Below are positions 62,932 to 64,000 of a stretch of DNA of 64,000 bases, in pieces. Source of the DNA: Desulfobotulus pelophilus (GTDB lineage: Bacteria; Desulfobacterota; Desulfobacteria; Desulfobacterales; ASO4-4). The notes under the pieces are model-generated. The model was not told the origin of the DNA. It was given only the letters and a program-made list of their open reading frames with translations, and did not search any database. The stretch covers positions 32,818-96,817 of the forward strand of contig NZ_JAPFPW010000013.1 in NCBI RefSeq assembly GCF_026155325.1. Reading direction: 5' to 3'. Both the position numbers and the translations under genes were made by a program. The number at the start of each line of letters is the position of its first letter. Position 1 is the first letter of the stretch.

Positions 62932-63008
62932 TGGTGGCGATGCAGGGACTTGAACCCCGGACTCTGCGGATATGAGCCGCATGCTCTAACCAGCTGAGCT
63001 ACATCGCC
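62932..63008 (-). tRNA. tRNA-Met (anticodon CAT)
   Basis: A 77-nucleotide tRNA with acceptor stem GGCGATG/CATCGCC, D-loop AGCTGGTTAGA, anticodon stem TGCGG/CCGCA with loop CTCATAT (anticodon CAT) and T-loop TTCAAGT; CCA is encoded. It reads as elongator Met. A CAT tRNA of the Ile-lysidine type is possible but less similar. It borders the integrase remnant. Confidence 0.93.
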
Positions 63009-63042
63009 TGATCTGTCGAAAGATAGCTCGACAAACGGCACT

Positions 63043-63071
63043 CTTGTAACAGTACGTTTCTCGTGCGTCAA
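63043..63071 (-). promoter_or_regulatory. Promoter of tRNA-Met
   Basis: On the minus strand TTGACG (63066-63071), 17 bases, then TACAAG (63043-63048). It lies 34 bases before the tRNA 5' end. Confidence 0.65.
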
Positions 63072-63099
63072 CCAAATTTTTCAAAGAAACGGATTTTAT

Positions 63100-64000
63100 T
63101 TACTGCTGTGATGCCGGTAGTGAGCGCAGCACATCAATTTCAAAGCCGGAAAGCCCCTGAGGAAGATCGGAGAATAAAAACATGAAAGGTATTTCCTTTC
63201 CGGAAGGAATGCTCTGATTAAGGTTGCGATCTCCGTCCTGTTTATTCAGCTCTTTCTCAATAGTCGCAATGGACATGCGTGTAAGTTCAATTTCCGGCAG
63301 CGTATTGCCTGCATAGATCATACGTGTGGCTACGGCTTCTTCCCCAGCAAAAAGCCTGGCCCTTAGCTGGACATGTCGCCTGGGCTGAGGGTACTCATTG
63401 CGGATATTTCCGGCAATAACGAGAAGCCTCCCTGCACTTTCATGAGTAAGAAAGCTGTGGCTGACACCGGTAGGGGTAATTCTGAGATTGCCGGGGTCCT
63501 GAAACTCAGGGCGCGCAGTGGCTGTAGGACTACCGATAAAAGGCAGGGATATATTATTTTTCTGAGCGTAAAGAATGGCCCCGAAAACTCCTGCAGCCAT
63601 GAGCAGCAGAAGAAGGATGATTAGCAGCAGGAATCGTATTCCTGTGTTCTTTTTGCTGTTGTCTCTCGATATTTCGGAGGCTTCTGCGGTTTCTTCATCA
63701 TCAGGACTTTGAATGCTTGCGCTGGCAAGACTGGAAGAAGCGATTCCCTTCTGGTGGGGTTCTGTCCTTTGTGTCATCTGGTTTTGAGAGGTCGTTTCCG
63801 TTTCCAGATCTAAATCAAGCTCAAAATTATCCAGATCGGGCCGGTCTTCTTTTCTATTGGCTTCCTGTCCGTCAAGATCGAATTCCAGATCTAGTTCGAG
63901 GTCATCAAGGGCCGTGGATTCCTGAGGCTCTTTGGCCCCAGGATGAAAGTCGAACTCAAGCTCATCCAGATCTTGGGTTTCTTTTTGACCGGCAGGTTCC
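63100..64000 (-). CDS. DUF3426-like membrane protein, 5' end outside the window
   Basis: The frame is open to the window edge, so the N-terminus is missing. The visible part has acidic repeats (LDDLELDLEFDLD, LDNFELDLDLE), a linker, one transmembrane helix (FLLLIILLLLLMAAGVFGAI) and a C-terminal beta-rich domain with LLVIAGNIRNEYPQPRRHVQ and the ending FEIDVLRSLPAS. This is the layout of DUF3426 proteins, which usually begin with an MJ0042-type zinc ribbon; that part would lie beyond 64000. An internal ATG at 63777 is not the true start. Confidence 0.75.
   Translation of the reverse strand, partial: EPAGQKETQDLDELEFDFHPGAKEPQESTALDDLELDLEFDLDGQEANRKEDRPDLDNFELDLDLETETTSQNQMTQRTEPHQKGIASSSLASASIQSPDDEETAEASEISRDNSKKNTGIRFLLLIILLLLLMAAGVFGAILYAQKNNISLPFIGSPTATARPEFQDPGNLRITPTGVSHSFLTHESAGRLLVIAGNIRNEYPQPRRHVQLRARLFAGEEAVATRMIYAGNTLPEIELTRMSIATIEKELNKQDGDRNLNQSIPSGKEIPFMFLFSDLPQGLSGFEIDVLRSLPASQQ

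Noticed and set aside
1..64000. CRISPR arrays, restriction or other defence islands, and complete insertion sequences
   Set aside because: I saw no regularly spaced direct repeats, no Cas or restriction genes and no intact transposase; the only mobile-element trace is the wrecked integrase near 62.5 kb.

Overview
The window looks like chromosomal DNA of a Gram-negative anaerobe, most likely a sulfate-reducing member of the Desulfobacterota. This placement is inference from gene content: an octahaem cytochrome c with a membrane cytochrome b, a haem-binding chemoreceptor, a HemA/siroheme/CcsA cluster, a ferredoxin-thioredoxin reductase catalytic chain, several sigma-54 activators, outer-membrane barrels and an outer-membrane FadL. 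No 16S gene or ribosomal protein cluster is present to fix the taxon.

Layout. 0.3-4.2 kb: haem-containing chemoreceptor, octahaem cytochrome and its cytochrome b partner. 4.3-9.0 kb: DHH and metallo-beta-lactamase hydrolases, then siroheme (sirC), CcsA and HemA. 9.2-12.5 kb: dksA, PHP phosphoesterase, rnc and a radical SAM gene. 12.5-14.9 kb: penicillin-binding protein 1A. 15.4-18.6 kb: hisI, engB, era, an HNH nuclease and an unknown gene. 18.9-23.5 kb: FadL, an FG-GAP protein and a porin. 23.9-29.7 kb: gatB, a DUF2065 gene, queA, tgt and an aminotransferase. 30.1-35.3 kb: a thiamine-type ABC importer and two MntP-like pumps. 35.4-40.3 kb: an NtrC-type two-component pair and a second chemoreceptor. 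40.4-45.5 kb: an unrecognised very large envelope protein with a small partner. 45.6-49.4 kb: hydantoinase-like ATPase, a Cys-rich PAS sigma-54 activator, glutaredoxin and FTR. 49.7-54.0 kb: outer-membrane and cell-envelope enzymes. 54.4-59.1 kb: tRNA-Leu, TsaC-like, a PurD-PurE fusion, Ddl and small proteins. 59.2-63.0 kb: an accessory stretch with tiny membrane proteins, gene fragments and a wrecked tyrosine-recombinase gene beside tRNA-Met. The window ends inside a DUF3426-like membrane gene.

How parts work together. HemA and SirC feed tetrapyrrole synthesis (in sulfate reducers siroheme is also a haem precursor), and CcsA attaches haem to c-type cytochromes such as the octahaem protein encoded upstream. 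QueA and Tgt are sequential queuosine enzymes. ThiB/ThiP/ThiQ form one importer with 4-base start-stop overlaps. The Cys-rich activator, glutaredoxin and FTR chain read as a thiol-redox unit.

The best candidates for undescribed biology are the 1364-residue duplicated envelope protein and its partner, the apparent fossil attachment site near tRNA-Met, the structured segments after era and before the first mntP-like gene, and the PurD-PurE fusion that still carries an internal ribosome-binding site and ATG.
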